Origin: Channallabes apus
Lineage: Eukaryota > Chordata > Actinopteri > Siluriformes > Clariidae
Length of the DNA: 64,000 nt
Assembly (NCBI GenBank): GCA_030522415.1
Contig: CM060118.1
Location: 20,606,651-20,670,650 of the forward strand
Direction: 5' to 3'
Below, piece after piece: positions 10,523 to 21,981 of the stretch (position 1 is the stretch's first letter; each line of letters starts with the position of its first letter). The notes below the pieces were generated by a model. The model was not told the DNA's origin, did not search any database, and was given only the letters and a program-made list of their open reading frames with translations. A program made the position numbers and the translations under genes.

Positions 10523-10758
10523 GGCTACCACTCAGCCGGGCGGGCCGAAGACTATCACATGTTTCCTCCGAACCGTGTGACGTCAGCCGACCGCATCTTC
10601 TCGAACTGCTTGCTCATGCACCATTAGGGGCGGAGTAACACACTCAGAGGAAAGTGCTAGTCGCTCCTTACGCGTGCGCGAGCTCACAGACGTCCCTGAT
10701 TGAACCAGCGATCTCCGGACGATAGGGCGAGCGTTTTACCATTGCGCCACTCGGAGGC
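10523..10758 (-). mobile_element. SINE (second family), 5' part with tRNA head
   Basis: Continuation of the split SINE, ending with the reverse of the tRNA-like head (GCGCCACTCGGAGGC) and the reverse B-box region. The whole split copy is flanked by related AT-rich sequences (ATATATATAAACTTT at left, ATATATAGATAAACTTT at right), consistent with an imperfect target-site duplication. Confidence 0.8.
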
Positions 10759-11597
10759 TTATATATAGATAAACTTTAATGGCATCTTACAAAGTATCTC
10801 AAAATATAAAGAAAAAAAATACCATTGCTGATCTTGCATATTGTACATTGCAGAGGGATTTTACTATTTAAGTGTTCAGCATTTGGGGTAGAATGCCAAC
10901 AGTTCAGGACGAAAACTTTCTGTTGCCACAAAAAGTTTAGCTTTAGTTGCAGTAGCTCCCAACTTGTGTGTACATGAATCAAATATGCATTGCATCAAAT
11001 GTCTAAAACCCAGCTTTGGTCCATTGTCTCAACAGGGAGGACCTGGATTTGAATAAACATGCCAGAGCTTAGAACAATGAATGTGTGCTGTGTGCAGCAT
11101 TTTGAAGTTTGCTTTAAATTGAAGTGAAGTTTTTTCAATAGGTGTTCCATTGTTTGTAGTAACTTGGCAGATTTGTCATGGGGCAGGTGGAATCAGTTCT
11201 CGTGCCAGATCATTAATCCAGGGACATTTCAGAAGCAGGTCAATGGCATGCATTCAGCTGTTGCTACATTACAGTGGAACAGACTTAGGCTACGTTTACA
11301 CTGCCAGGTCTCGATGCTTAATTCCGATTTGTTGCCTATATCTGATTTTTTTAATCGTCTGTTTACACGTTCCTTTAACTCTGACTCATATCCGATTCAC
11401 GTGTTTACACTTGCCATACCATCTGAAACATCGCGCATACTTAAAGGGAGGTTCTTGCGCTACACACTAGCCAAGAAAGATGAAGGTGAAATATACTTAA
11501 CACTATCTCTGCTATATATGCAAAGTTCGCGCACCATGGTTTTAAAACGGAGGAGGAGAGAAAAAAAACGGCATAATTCTGGGAATATCTGAACATT

Positions 11598-11733
11598 TTG
11601 ATTCATACACATTCACATTCCATACAAACTTAAATAATTCTTTTGATTGTGTAAAGCTGTTTTGAGACAATGTCAATTGTTAAAAGCGCTATACAAATAA
11701 AACTGAGTTGAATTGAATTGAAATTGAATAATT
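11598..11733 (-). repeat. Dispersed repeat end (AGCGCTATACAAATAAAA family)
   Basis: Reverse copy of the repeat at about 57203-57450: both share the CATTCACATTCCATACAAAC and AGCGCTATACAAATAAAA segments followed by GAATTGAATT-like tails. It looks like the 3' terminus of a retroposon because only this end recurs. It lies inside the Harbinger-like element. Confidence 0.65.
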
Positions 11734-12097
11734 GCAGCCTGCACATATGCTTTATTCATCAAATACTGATTTAATGTTATTTAGCCCAAATAAGCATTAA
11801 CACAAGGCGTGTGTGTGTTGGAGGGGGGGGGTTGTTCTTTTCCTCTTCCATGTCACCTGCGATGTTGTAATTCAACACACGCTTCCACCGGAGAATAACA
11901 TTACGTCATTAAACCGCGAAGAAGTCGCAGTTTTAATGACGTACAGAACACAATGCCTCAGGAAATCCGATCTGTCTGTTTACACGACAATCACATTAGC
12001 ACATATCTGATTTATATCCGATTTATTTCCACATATGAAGGAGGCCTGAAACCGATCTCGAAATATCGGAATGCATGCGTTTTTTTCCTGTTTACAC

Positions 12098-13227
12098 TAG
12101 GGTTGGGTATCGATTGGTTTTTTTTTGATACCGGTGCCAAATCGATACTTTGAAAACGGTACCGGTGCCAAAACGGTGCCTGAACCGATACGTTTAAGCC
12201 AAAAAATTATAATGGATGACTCAAGAATGAATTTTTATTGAACAAAAAATTTTATGCTTAAAATGTAACAATATATTAAAAGTTTAAAGTATATATGAAC
12301 ATGTAAGATTCAAATTTTAGCAATTCATTTGCAGAAATTTCACCATATTTGCCTTTTCTGTCAAAATACGACACCTTTCCTGACTTATTGCTCTGCACAG
12401 GACATGTATAGCCTTCTTTACAATGGTAAATGGGGTCACTGTTGTAGTGCTACTAGTACTAGCTGGAAAGCCATAATTATAAACAGAATCCATGTTACAT
12501 TAGTATTTTACAAATAATTCGACTATTTGTTAGCATGAATGTAAGATTTGCATTTTGCTATTAACATTACATTATCCTACTACTAACCTGCGGAAAGGCT
12601 GCTGACGTCATCATAATCGGTGACTCCTTTTTGCTACGGTTGGTATGACTGGGGCTGAGGGTCGTCCACACTGATAGCGCCAGCTGTTAAACACAGTGCC
12701 TCCGTCTGCTTTAACTTTATTCCGTGTATTTATTCTGCTTTAAACTTTATTCCGTCTGCCCTCGAATGTTTCATTAGATTTGACGTGTTTCCGCCTTTAC
12801 ACGCAACTGCTGTGAAACATTCGCTGCACGTTGCGGTGTCGGAATCCTTTCTTGTGAAATACAGCCACACTTTCGACTGTTTAGTTTTAGGCATTTTAAC
12901 GAGAGTTGTATAATTTAGCATGCTAAGCTATCGGTAGACCGCCTGCTGACGTCAGAGCGAGTGTAACGTTAGTTACTGCATTCACGTGCATGTCGGATGG
13001 TCTCTCATTTCCGGATGATTTATGCTTTTAATTTTTTTATTTAATCTAATAAACTATTAATCTACAAAAATATATGAATCTAGAGAACAAGTATTTCAAT
13101 CGACAGTTCAGGCATTTAAGTGGCACCGAAATGAGGCACCGAAATTCGCGTTCTGTTTCGGTCAGGTACATACCGGTTCTATAGGTACCGGTGCCGTCTT
13201 GGCACCGGGTTTCGGTACCCAACCCTA
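12098..13227 (-). mobile_element. hAT-like element with 8-bp duplication, nested
   Basis: Termini TAGGGTTGGGTATCGAT and the inverted GGTACCCAACCCTA, flanked by the exact 8-bp duplication GTTTACAC at 12090-12097 and 13228-13235. Subterminal sequences are rich in ACCGGTGCC repeats. A BED-like reverse-strand frame lies inside (12921-12730). About 1.13 kb is too short for a full hAT transposase, so it depends on another copy for movement. Confidence 0.9.
12730..12921 (-). pseudogene. BED-type zinc finger fragment of a hAT transposase
   Basis: A 63-codon frame with SKVWLYFTRKDSDTATC-x-x-C and a downstream N-L-x-x-H pattern matches the C-x2-C...H BED finger seen at the N terminus of ZBED-like hAT transposases. 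These bind the element ends. It starts with a plausible ATG and stops soon after the finger, so it represents only a first coding segment. It lies inside the nested hAT element. Recognition is by eye. Confidence 0.65.
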
Positions 13228-13319
13228 GTTTACACGGACATAGAACATATCCGATATGTGTCACATATGAGCAAAAAATCGGAATTGGGTCACATTTACC
13301 TGACAGTGTAAATGTAGCC

Positions 13320-16300
13320 TTAGAAGAAAGCGCTGTTTGCCCTCTTCCTCATACATTACCTCACAGAAACGCATGTTCATCTAGTTTTGCTGTGATTGTT
13401 TGTCACCCAGCCAATGGTGTCTGTGGCCTCATTGGAATTTGAACTAGTAATCAATGGACAATAGAGCAGATGTTTTCTGTTGCACCTCTCCCGTTAATCA
13501 CTGGAAAAGGAATTACAGTAAAACTGTCAATGACCATTAACAGGTGCTTGAAGAAGTGAAAAGGAAATCTAGAATAAGAGTTAACTTACTTCCATGACTT
13601 ATTGAAATAAACATGGAACCTTTCTACTCATAATGTGTTAAAGGTTACTGTATGATTATGCCACTACAAATGAATTATTTCCTGACTGGTTGTGAATTGC
13701 TGGAATTGTATCTGGGAAATGGTGGATGGGTGTAGCTGCCCACATCCTGTGAAGTGTTTGCCTGAACTGTACAAACACTCGCTCACTTTCATTCCCATGC
13801 TGCAAGTACATGTGCAAGTGCTTGGTTCTACCATTATACGCTGTAGACATTTCACAAGCTGAGTACCTGTGTTTTTTTTTCTTTCTTGTTTTTAGCTGTA
13901 TTTATGTAGGTGGAAATTCGTGTCAACATTTTTCACATTTAAATTCCACATATGTAAAGTTATGTGAAACTCTCTAACCATAAGTGCTTAAAAGGTTTTT
14001 ATGCTTTGGAATGTGGTTGTGATTATTAAAAGATTTTTATGTTTGTCTGTTATTCACCAAGTCCTCCTGTTCCCTTTTCCTCTTTGCAGGGATCTGAAAT
14101 CAAGTGAAACCCACAGTGTTGTACATTATATAGAAACTTAGGTTTCACATTCATTCTCTATGAGCCAGCTGTATGTTTGTAAAAGATTTTTTTGCCATGT
14201 CTGCCACTTCCTGTTTGGAATACTGATGCAACCTCATTATAAGCTTCTCCAGGAAGCCAGCCTCCTTCAGTCTGTACAGACCACGTCTCAAGTTCATTAA
14301 ATGGTGCTACTATTGGACAGAAGGCTGTATAACAGCAAGATCCTAATGAGAGAACACACGCAGTGTCAGACCTCATTAGCCAAAATCTGTGCCTTATAAC
14401 CACTTTCTACTTCCACTGCGCTGAACCTACGTTATTCAACCGAAGGCCTGACCAAAATCAGAATAAGGTTTATTTACAGAAGTATAAACTTCCTCATTGT
14501 GACCTCTCTCTCTCTTTGTACATTATTTGTATGGACGTGGGTGTTTCTCTTTGGTGTATACTGCATTGTGTGTATTTCCCAGACTATATGTGTGTGCATA
14601 TCCAGGCTTGCAGTGGCTTCCTATAAGCATTAACTCCCTCATTTATTAGCTTTGATGTGAGGATGTTTCTTAAACCTCTAAGACAAAGAGCAAGAACACA
14701 CAAACTTAGTAAACTGATATAGTTTCCTTTAATAGGCATTTAACACTAGCTTAATGACTTCTGTCAACAGGTAATTTCTATGCAGGTGGACTTGTTTGGT
14801 GACTACTGAGTGGGTCAATGTTTTAGCATTTAGGTGAAATTTGAAACATAATATAACTGGGATTTGAAATTAGTTGAGCAGAATACTGGAAGAGACTGTT
14901 CTGTAATGACAAGGGCTCACATAATCTGAGATATTTACATTTTAGTCATAGTATATAATGCTAGTTTTCTCAAATCTTTCTGTTAAAGATGGTGTTTTTT
15001 TTTGGCATGCAAACACAAACCCGTGAACACAAACACACACACACACAAACACACACACACCATGTGATCATGAATGGTGGTGAAGGGCTATTTTAAATGC
15101 AGTTTTCTTTCATTAAGGAAATTTCTACTTTTCATTCTGCTATGTGTTGTGAATTTGCAGTTGACCACATGTTTTCTCTTCTCTTAGTATAAGAATAACT
15201 GTATAAAAAAAATGAAAGGTTCTGTGTGTACATTGGTCAGAGATCTTTATATTTCATACATTGGAGCCCCAGAAACCAGGCTCAGAATTTTTTTGTATGT
15301 ATGTCTGTCTAGCCGATTTTGCCACAGCATCATGCAAAACTGACATCTATATAAATAAAAGAAAGATTTTGTCTGAACTCGCTTTTTTCAATGATATCTT
15401 TGCGTTTTATACATTGGAAGACCAAAAATTTCTGTCTGCCTGTCTGTCCAGCCGAGCTTTCCTTTGGGCGTGCACATACACGTCACTCAGCAGAGCTAAT
15501 CAACGCAATTGTTTGAATGACTACAGGATGGCTTACTCCAAAAAATGGGACGTATACTATGAAAATTTAACCCCATAAATTTTTATTAAAATATTGAGTA
15601 GAAGGAAAGTTATGAGCAGTTATGTGTCAGTTATGCTGATCAGCTTATTTTTAGCTTTAACCATTTTAACTATTTCTGCAAACTTATCAACGACGGGTAC
15701 TAACATTAGTGAACTTTAAAGAAGATGCCACCTTAAATTCCTTGAACTGCCCAAGGATTGCCAGGGTTTGATTTCAACCTGAACAGCACATCAGCAGGAG
15801 AGTGTTTTTCCCTATTAATTAAAACAAAAAGTCTGGCTGTTGCTCCACTGCTGTTTAGAGACAAGTTAATTACAGATGTACTAATAGTGACCCCCCCCCC
15901 CCCCCCCCCTTTATTTTGCTGTGGCATTTGTGCCTTTAATGAGCTAATCGTCTGTCAGCCTAGGGACTATTTATTTTTGCTGGCTTTCACAAACATGCGT
16001 GCCAGCAGTGGAGAATATTTTCTCTGGTTTATTGCATACCAGACCAATCAGCTTTGAATTGCCTTCCAGCCCTCAGCTACCATTTAGATGAGTTATAACA
16101 ATAATGACAAACAGGGATTTTTTTTTTTTAAAACAGAGCATTCTTTTAGACCCAGCTGTGTCGTTTTTCAGAAAAACTACAGCATGCACGCATGAGCCTC
16201 AATGTGTAATATATGGAGCGAATAAGAAGGGTTTTAACATTTAACAAACATTTTTGCTTTTCTCCCAGTTTCCATTCAGACCTCAGTATTTGACTTGACT

Positions 16301-16840
16301 TGACTCAGTAGTGCTGCTGGGGAAACAGCCATGGGCCTCAGTGATTCCTCTGCACCTGCCGTGTGGGTGTGTGTGTGTTTTGTGCGAGTGTTTCTGAAGA
16401 CAGAGCTACTCTGTGATTTGCGGCTCAGATGTGCCTTTGTGTTGCAGGACAGAGCCTGCCATTGGCATGCACACAAACTCACACTCTTACACTTATGGAT
16501 GCCATGCAGTCTTTATCTCTATTGTTCATGCCATGTAGGATTGCCCAAGACAGTACAGGGGAGACTGACAGTTTGTTTGCTTAGAATAATGTTAATTATA
16601 CCACAGCTCTGTTGAATTCTTGGTCAAAAGGCCTTGGTTAATTTTCTATAGTAGTAAAGAACAAACTATAGTGAAGGCTGAAATTCAAAATCAAAGTTTT
16701 ATATGAATGAGTTTATTTTAAAAAAAATAATAATGAAAAGTAAGTCTACATTATATTTGTCGCATAGAGTACCTTATTGTTTACTGATCTCAGTGGGTTT
16801 GATCAAGCAATTGAAGTGTCATGTTAATAATAATAAGAAT
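13320..16840. other. Intronic DNA, mostly without recognisable features
   Basis: AT-rich sequence with short simple repeats (CA at about 15030-15060, poly-C at 15891-15909). A segment at about 15247-15560 has paired GTATGTCTGTCTAGCCG and CTGCCTGTCTGTCCAGCCG motifs of a type common in Helitron-like 5' ends. None of the reading frames resembles a known protein. Confidence 0.4.
15891..15909. repeat. Homopolymer C19
   Basis: Nineteen consecutive C residues following GTGA. Long poly-C runs are uncommon in vertebrate DNA compared with poly-A, and can form G-quadruplex structures on the opposite strand. The length may be affected by sequencing or assembly error. Confidence 0.85.
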
Positions 16841-16859
16841 AATAATAATAATAATAATC
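16829..16859. repeat. (TAA)n microsatellite
   Basis: Interrupted AAT/TAA repeat of about 30 bases, directly left of the first of two Helitron-like units. Confidence 0.85.
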
Positions 16860-17110
16860 TATGCATATAATAAAACTGCAAAGTTGGTGTGTCTGTACAT
16901 TGAAGATTTTTGCAAAAAAATTATTTGGGGAGTTGTAAGATGAGTAATAGAACCCATCAAGATGGCTTTTTGGAAATATTCTCTGTCTATTTGTACAAAC
17001 TACAGAACTAATTATAATGGGGTTTTCAAAGGTGTATTTGGCTGAGCATAAGGTTATAGGCTTTGTTTCATCGCAGTCTCCCCATAGGAAGAGAATATAT
17101 GCTAATTTGT
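16857..17110 (+). repeat. Helitron-like unit, copy 1
   Basis: Begins ATCTATGCATATAATAAAAC and contains GTCTGTACATTGAAGAT, CATCAAGATGG, GGTGTATTTGGCTGAGC and GCTTTGTTTCA. The same series of blocks recurs in the same order and orientation at 17417-17710. The TCTATGCATATAATAAAA start recalls Helitron 5' termini, but I find no Rep/helicase gene and no clear CTRR end with hairpin. The class is tentative. Confidence 0.5.
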
Positions 17111-17416
17111 AATTTAAATGGAAAAAGTCCTTATAATTAAAAAACCGACCTTAAAAACATCATTAGTTGATCTCAAAATTCAACAGATGGCGCTGTAGAT
17201 TCTTTAACATGTGCTTATGAATGTGCTTAATAAATGCTTAATAAAATAAATCTCACACCCACACTCTTCACTTCACTAACACATAAAAATATTAGTTCAT
17301 TCTAAAATGAGCAACAAATGCCATTGTAAAAACACGCTTATGAGTGTGCTTAATAACATAGTCCTGTTGCCAGTACGGAAGCAAGAAAGGTTTTGTAGTC
17401 TTAAAGCAGATGCAGT

Positions 17417-17710
17417 CAATGTCTATACATGTAATAAAACTATAAAGTTGGCGTATCTGTACATTGAAGATATTTACGAAAAAAATATTTGGGAGGTCAT
17501 AAGATAATATAGTAATAGTAATAGAGCACATCAAGATGGTTTTTGGAATTTTTGTCTGTTTTTTTGTTTGTGCACGCATGACATAAAAACTACCGAATGA
17601 ATTTTAATGGTGTTTTCACAGGTGTATTTGGCTGAGCTTGAGGTAAAATATATGCTTTGTTTCAGCGTAATCGGCCCACGGCAAGAGAAGATATGCTAAT
17701 ATGAATTTGA
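17417..17710 (+). repeat. Helitron-like unit, copy 2
   Basis: Direct repeat of 16857-17110: GTCTATACATGTAATAAAAC, ATCTGTACATTGAAGAT, CATCAAGATGG, GGTGTATTTGGCTGAGC, ATGCTTTGTTTCAGCG. The two units are about 560 bases apart and clearly diverged. Either two related insertions or an old segmental duplication. Confidence 0.5.
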
Positions 17711-17974
17711 AAAGGAAAACATGCATATGATTGTGCAAAGAAATTCCACACAAACAAAGTCACAAGCACATCTAGTGATAATAATAATAATTTTAAAATA
17801 TATAATTTTGGTCTTACTGCTTAGCATCTCTGTAATCTTAATAAATTTAGCCATTTTTAAAGGATTATCTTTAAAGGTTAAGCTTGTATAATTGTAGATA
17901 TGGTGAATTTGTATGTGTTCTTCTGTTATTTATTTTTTTAACTATGATAATTTTCTAGAAAATTGTATTGTTAT

Positions 17975-18129
17975 TAGGGCTGCACGATATATCGAAAAAA
18001 TATCGTTATCGCGATAATGGCATAACCATATCTTAAGGAGTTGCGATAAATACTTTATTTGCCAAGCATTTGTGTGTCCAAATTTGCCCAATCAGATGGG
18101 CCCTTACTTATGTTTATACCCGCTTATAT

Positions 18130-18176
<47 letters not shown>

Positions 18177-19068
18177 ATCTTTATACTTCATTCTGTCGCG
18201 AACTAACCCCGGATGATCAGAAGACTTAGCGATTAGCCGTTAGCCGCGGTTAGCCGTTAGCCCTTTATAGACGGTAAACCCAAACGCGGAAGCAAGCGAG
18301 TAGGCAGGATAACCACGCGAATTAGTTTAAAGACTCTCACAGAAGGGGAGCAAGGGAAAAACACACATTTAACCCGTGTCCTATAGACACACACTCGAAT
18401 CAGAAAGTAAACAATCTGAACCGACATGCGTGAACACAGTGACTAAGCTGTATGCAATGGCTTGTTTACTCCTCTTATACTTCCGGGTTCGCGCCCGCAT
18501 TACTTCCGGGTCCTAGTGCCGGTCGCGGAGCGAGTGTGTGTGTGTGTGTGTGACAAATAGTATTTTTTTTATTTAATTTTTGTTTAATAATATTTATTTT
18601 TATTTTTAAAAAAAACAGGCAAGCCAAAGAGAATATTTTGTTTAAAAGATGCTCTTGTTTTAAGACACTATTGATGAGTGTATGGTTACATGTAAATAAA
18701 AAGTAATGTTTGAAAGTAATTCATATTGTGTTGGCAGGTCTATAGTAACAGCAAACCAGAAATCAGAATATCTGCTGAGGTTTTTAAGTTATTCATAGTG
18801 TTTTGAAGTCTAAATATTTGCAACTTCCTTGACATATAGTTTCTTTTTAGCCTGAATTAGATTTAATTACATCAGACGAATATCTATGACCTGTTTATTT
18901 TAGTATGATCATTACATATAAATAAATAATAATAAAAATAGGCAATAATAATAATAATAATAAAAATGCATTTCTCTAGGGAAATGTTATATCGCAAGAA
19001 ATATCGTTATCGCAGTATTCAACAACAATATCGCATATCGCATATTTTCCTAATATCGTGCAGCCCTA
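17975..19068. mobile_element. hAT-like element with 8-bp duplication
   Basis: Termini TAGGGCTGCACGATATATCG and the inverted ATATCGTGCAGCCCTA, with the exact duplication ATTGTTAT at 17967-17974 and 19069-19076. Subterminal ATATCG/CGATAT motifs are repeated, as in transposase-binding regions of hAT elements. The interior has a TA microsatellite, a GC-rich block at 18190-18530 unlike the rest, and AT-rich DNA. No transposase frame is visible. Confidence 0.9.
18132..18172. repeat. (TA)n microsatellite inside the hAT element
   Basis: About 40 bases of alternating TA inside the hAT element at 17975-19068, separating its left terminus from the GC-rich block. Confidence 0.9.
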
Positions 19069-20060
19069 ATTGTTATGCTGACTTAGAGCTCAATGAAGCT
19101 TGTTTTCCACTTTTGGCACTGTTAACACTAAATGTTTAAAAGCCTCACCACTAAAAGGACAGTGCGGCTGATTAACCTCCAGGAAGAGCTATTGTTTAAC
19201 TGTTGTTCATCACAGGGCTTGTGCATTTGATCTCCGTAAATCAGCGGAAAAATTAAATACAATAAAAACAAGAGTTGTTCAGCACAAGTAAAAATTTCCA
19301 GGCCATGCCACTTGTGTGGGATGAGAAATCGTTAATTGGAAATTGAGCTCCTGTTATCTGTTTATTTTTTTTGTTTGTTTGTTTTTTGGAGCACTAATGG
19401 GCTGTTATTCATGTGAGTTATTTTTTTCGGTGTTGGAAACTAATGTTGAAAAAAAGTAGTTTTGTAAAATTTTCTTTTTACATTTTTGGTTTTATATGTT
19501 TTTATTTTTCAAAAACAAATGAATAAATGACTAATTAAAACCATCAAGAATTGAACTTTTGACAGCTTGGTGTGTTCTCACCAGCTGTTGGAGTGGTATG
19601 GAAAAAGGACTATTTTCCAACATGAGTTACATTGTGAGCTTTCTCTGTCCAATTAACTTTAATAAAGAGAAGCTGTCGGGAGGCCAATTTTTTGTTTATA
19701 GCTGCCATAAAGTAATTGATAGCAGGAAGTACATCCTTTCATAGACATTTCACAACATTAACTGTAACTATAAATGGTTTCATACAGTACAATGTGAAAT
19801 TTATTTAGAAATTACAATTACTGTTCTGCTGTGGTGTAAAAGGTATAAAACACTTTATAATCTGTTATTATTGGTAAACAATAAACTTCTCTTTGTGTTC
19901 GGCCAGACCAGACACCTTTTCTTTTTATTCCTATGTGTCTGTTCAGATGTGAGATGTCTTGATGTTTCTAGTCCCCAATAGCCAAAGTAATGACTTTCCT
20001 CATGTTTATTCTGCCTGGCAGTTAAGAGACCTTCCTGTTTACTTAACACTGAGGGAGGGG

Positions 20061-20063
<3 letters not shown>

Positions 20064-20136
<73 letters not shown>
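20064..20136. repeat. (TG)n microsatellite, about 36 units
   Basis: Uninterrupted TG tract of 73 bases within rin2 intron 1. Long histidine/threonine and cysteine/valine frames across it are artefacts of the repeat. Confidence 0.95.
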
Positions 20137-20137
<1 letters not shown>

Positions 20138-21921
20138 AGAGAACAAGTGGGTTCAATCCAGAATAAACAATGCCTTTTCTCCACTGGTTAGATTTTGTGC
20201 TGTTAAATATTCTTGTGTGTAGATGTCTTATGGAAGAGGTGCTGACTTGCGGATTAAGAAAGAGATTTAGCATATTACACACCGTGTATCCATCAGCAGA
20301 GGGTCAATGCTTTCCAGGAAATGTCTCTAGGACAGGCAAATCTCTGCTTTCCACCCTACAAGCTGCAGTAATTTCCTGAGCCATGCGCCACAATATTAAA
20401 AAGCAAGTTTCTGTTTTTGCTGGCTTTTGTAGAACACATAAGACAACAGGCAGTATGGTGAGTCTTTGGTTCCAACACAGCATCATACTGGTTAATTAAC
20501 TGTGGTCTGGAAAGGAAAGCATGCAGGGGATTTTGGAGGAAAAGATGTGATAATTTGCACAACAGAAACAAGATAGAAGGGTTGAAAGATGGTGTGAAAG
20601 TTTCATCAAGAAGACTTTTTTCTTAGCGCTTACAGTTTCACCATATGTGAATGGAGTCTCCCAAGTTGAAAAGGCTTTTTACCCAGCGTAATGGCCCGAA
20701 CAATATCCCCAGAAACCTCACTCCAATAACAATGTACTACCTCAACAAAAAGGCACATGTCATTTAAAGGCTTTTTTCAAGGAAAAAAATTAGAACGTAC
20801 TGTTTTTTTTTTTGTTGACAATAACATTGAAAATGAACGTAAGAATTACAGAGGTGGGTGGTGTGACTTGTGTTGGAAGAACGCAGGAGGTTTCTCTGCA
20901 CAGCTGTGCTGGATCAAAGTCTCCTGAGTGTCAGGATGTTCGGCATCTGGAAGTTGGTCAGAAGTGGCTTTATTTCTTGCTTTTGAGAATTATATATAGC
21001 AGGCGAGCGCGGCTCATTCATCATTAACAAAGCCCACTTGGATTTTAAGATGTTCAAAGGAGTTGCAGACTCTTGGAGTCTATTTCTAGGTCATTTAATG
21101 ATGCTGGAGCAGAAATATAAAGAAGGATTCTTTCAAATGCATGTTCTTTTATTTATCAAATGGCAAGGGTTTAGAGAAAATATTATATAAACACAGGAAG
21201 CAGTATAAACCCTATTTTGGATATTGAGACATTTGCGCTTTGTGATGTCAGACATGTCTGTACTGCCTAATTGCAGGTGGCCAACTGGTTAAATAAAGTT
21301 GTACATTCACAAATTACTCACTGTCTCATTTCGCTAGCCACAGGATTAACCAGTTTTGAGCACTTCTCCATATGTCCATCTTCACCATTCACATTGTATG
21401 ACTTACTCCTTGTAGTCAGACTATTAACATTCCTGGCTTCATTCTATTTTAGGCTTTTTACAAAGCACTACACAAGTACAACTACGTACGAGCACAAATA
21501 GCCTTTTGATTCTGCTTTGTTGATTTCTTTTTGTCTGTTAGAAGGTAAACTGACTCTGGGAGATGACTCAGAATGCATCACAAAAAACTTCAACTTTTGA
21601 GGCACTATTTGCAGGAAGTTGTGGACTGTAGGTGTTGAAATGTGTGTGTGTCTGTGTGTGTGTGTTTGGGGATGGATTCAATTTGGCATACATTCCATGC
21701 AGCAGAAAAATGAAGATGAGAGTGGAGAGGACTCTATAGAAGTCATATTTGCTCATGAGCATGAGAGTGGAGAGAGCACAGACTTCTGTTGGGGCTCCAT
21801 CTGATCTTCAGATCTCTGACCTGCCTTCTTGGAATGAGCTGGAATTTCCTCAGATAAACGGTGTGTTTATGCTCCACAGAGCCCTGGCAGCAGCGCACAG
21901 CAGAGCAGGCAGAACGCCAGC

Positions 21922-21981
21922 ATGGCCGCAGACGCATTGGTGAAGCCCTGCCAGATGGACCGCAGTGGCAGCTTCTTTAAG
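21922..21981 (+). CDS. rin2: rin2 coding exon 1 (residues 1-20)
   Basis: Contains the start codon and ends with GGSFFK-type family sequence (SGSFFK) just before donor GTACCA. The exon probably begins at 21880 after CTCCACAG, leaving about 42 bases of 5' UTR. It ends in phase 0. Confidence 0.85.

Larger units (their letters stand above)
11288..13319. mobile_element. Harbinger-like DNA element, TTA duplication, hosting a nested hAT
   Basis: Terminal inverted repeats begin GGCTACGTTTACACTGCCAG at the left and, read on the reverse strand, GGCTACATTTACACTGTCAG at the right. Similarity continues for about 60 bases (AATTCCGATT). TTA flanks both ends (11285-11287 and 13320-13322), as expected of PIF/Harbinger elements. 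No Harbinger transposase or Myb-like gene is visible. A LINE/SINE-type end (11598-11733) and a complete hAT (12098-13227) have inserted into it. Confidence 0.75.
4116..21879 (+). other. Presumed rin2 intron 1
   Basis: About 17.8 kb between the donor at 4116 and the acceptor CTCCACAG at 21872-21879. I see no convincing coding exon in it. Much of it is mobile DNA (separate entries). Parts without assigned features (about 4.1-5.1, 5.2-5.7, 8.7-9.8, 10.8-11.2, 13.4-15.2, 15.6-16.8 and 19.1-21.8 kb) show only AT-rich unique-looking sequence, short simple repeats and spurious short reading frames. Confidence 0.5.

Noticed and set aside
10395..10580. 61-codon frame resembling a small basic protein
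   Set aside because: It crosses from the 590-bp insert into the SINE, so it cannot be a conserved gene.
11164..11592. 142-codon frame near the Harbinger-like left end
   Set aside because: It spans the element boundary and its terminal repeat; no similarity to Harbinger transposase or Myb-like proteins.
14050..14110. Possible additional rin2 5' exon after a pyrimidine-rich tract and AG near 14089
   Set aside because: The acceptor looks good, but no matching donor or conserved content follows.
19855..20222. Long frames rich in Thr-His and Cys-Val on both strands
   Set aside because: They are translations of the TG/CA microsatellite at 20064-20136, which lacks stops in several frames.
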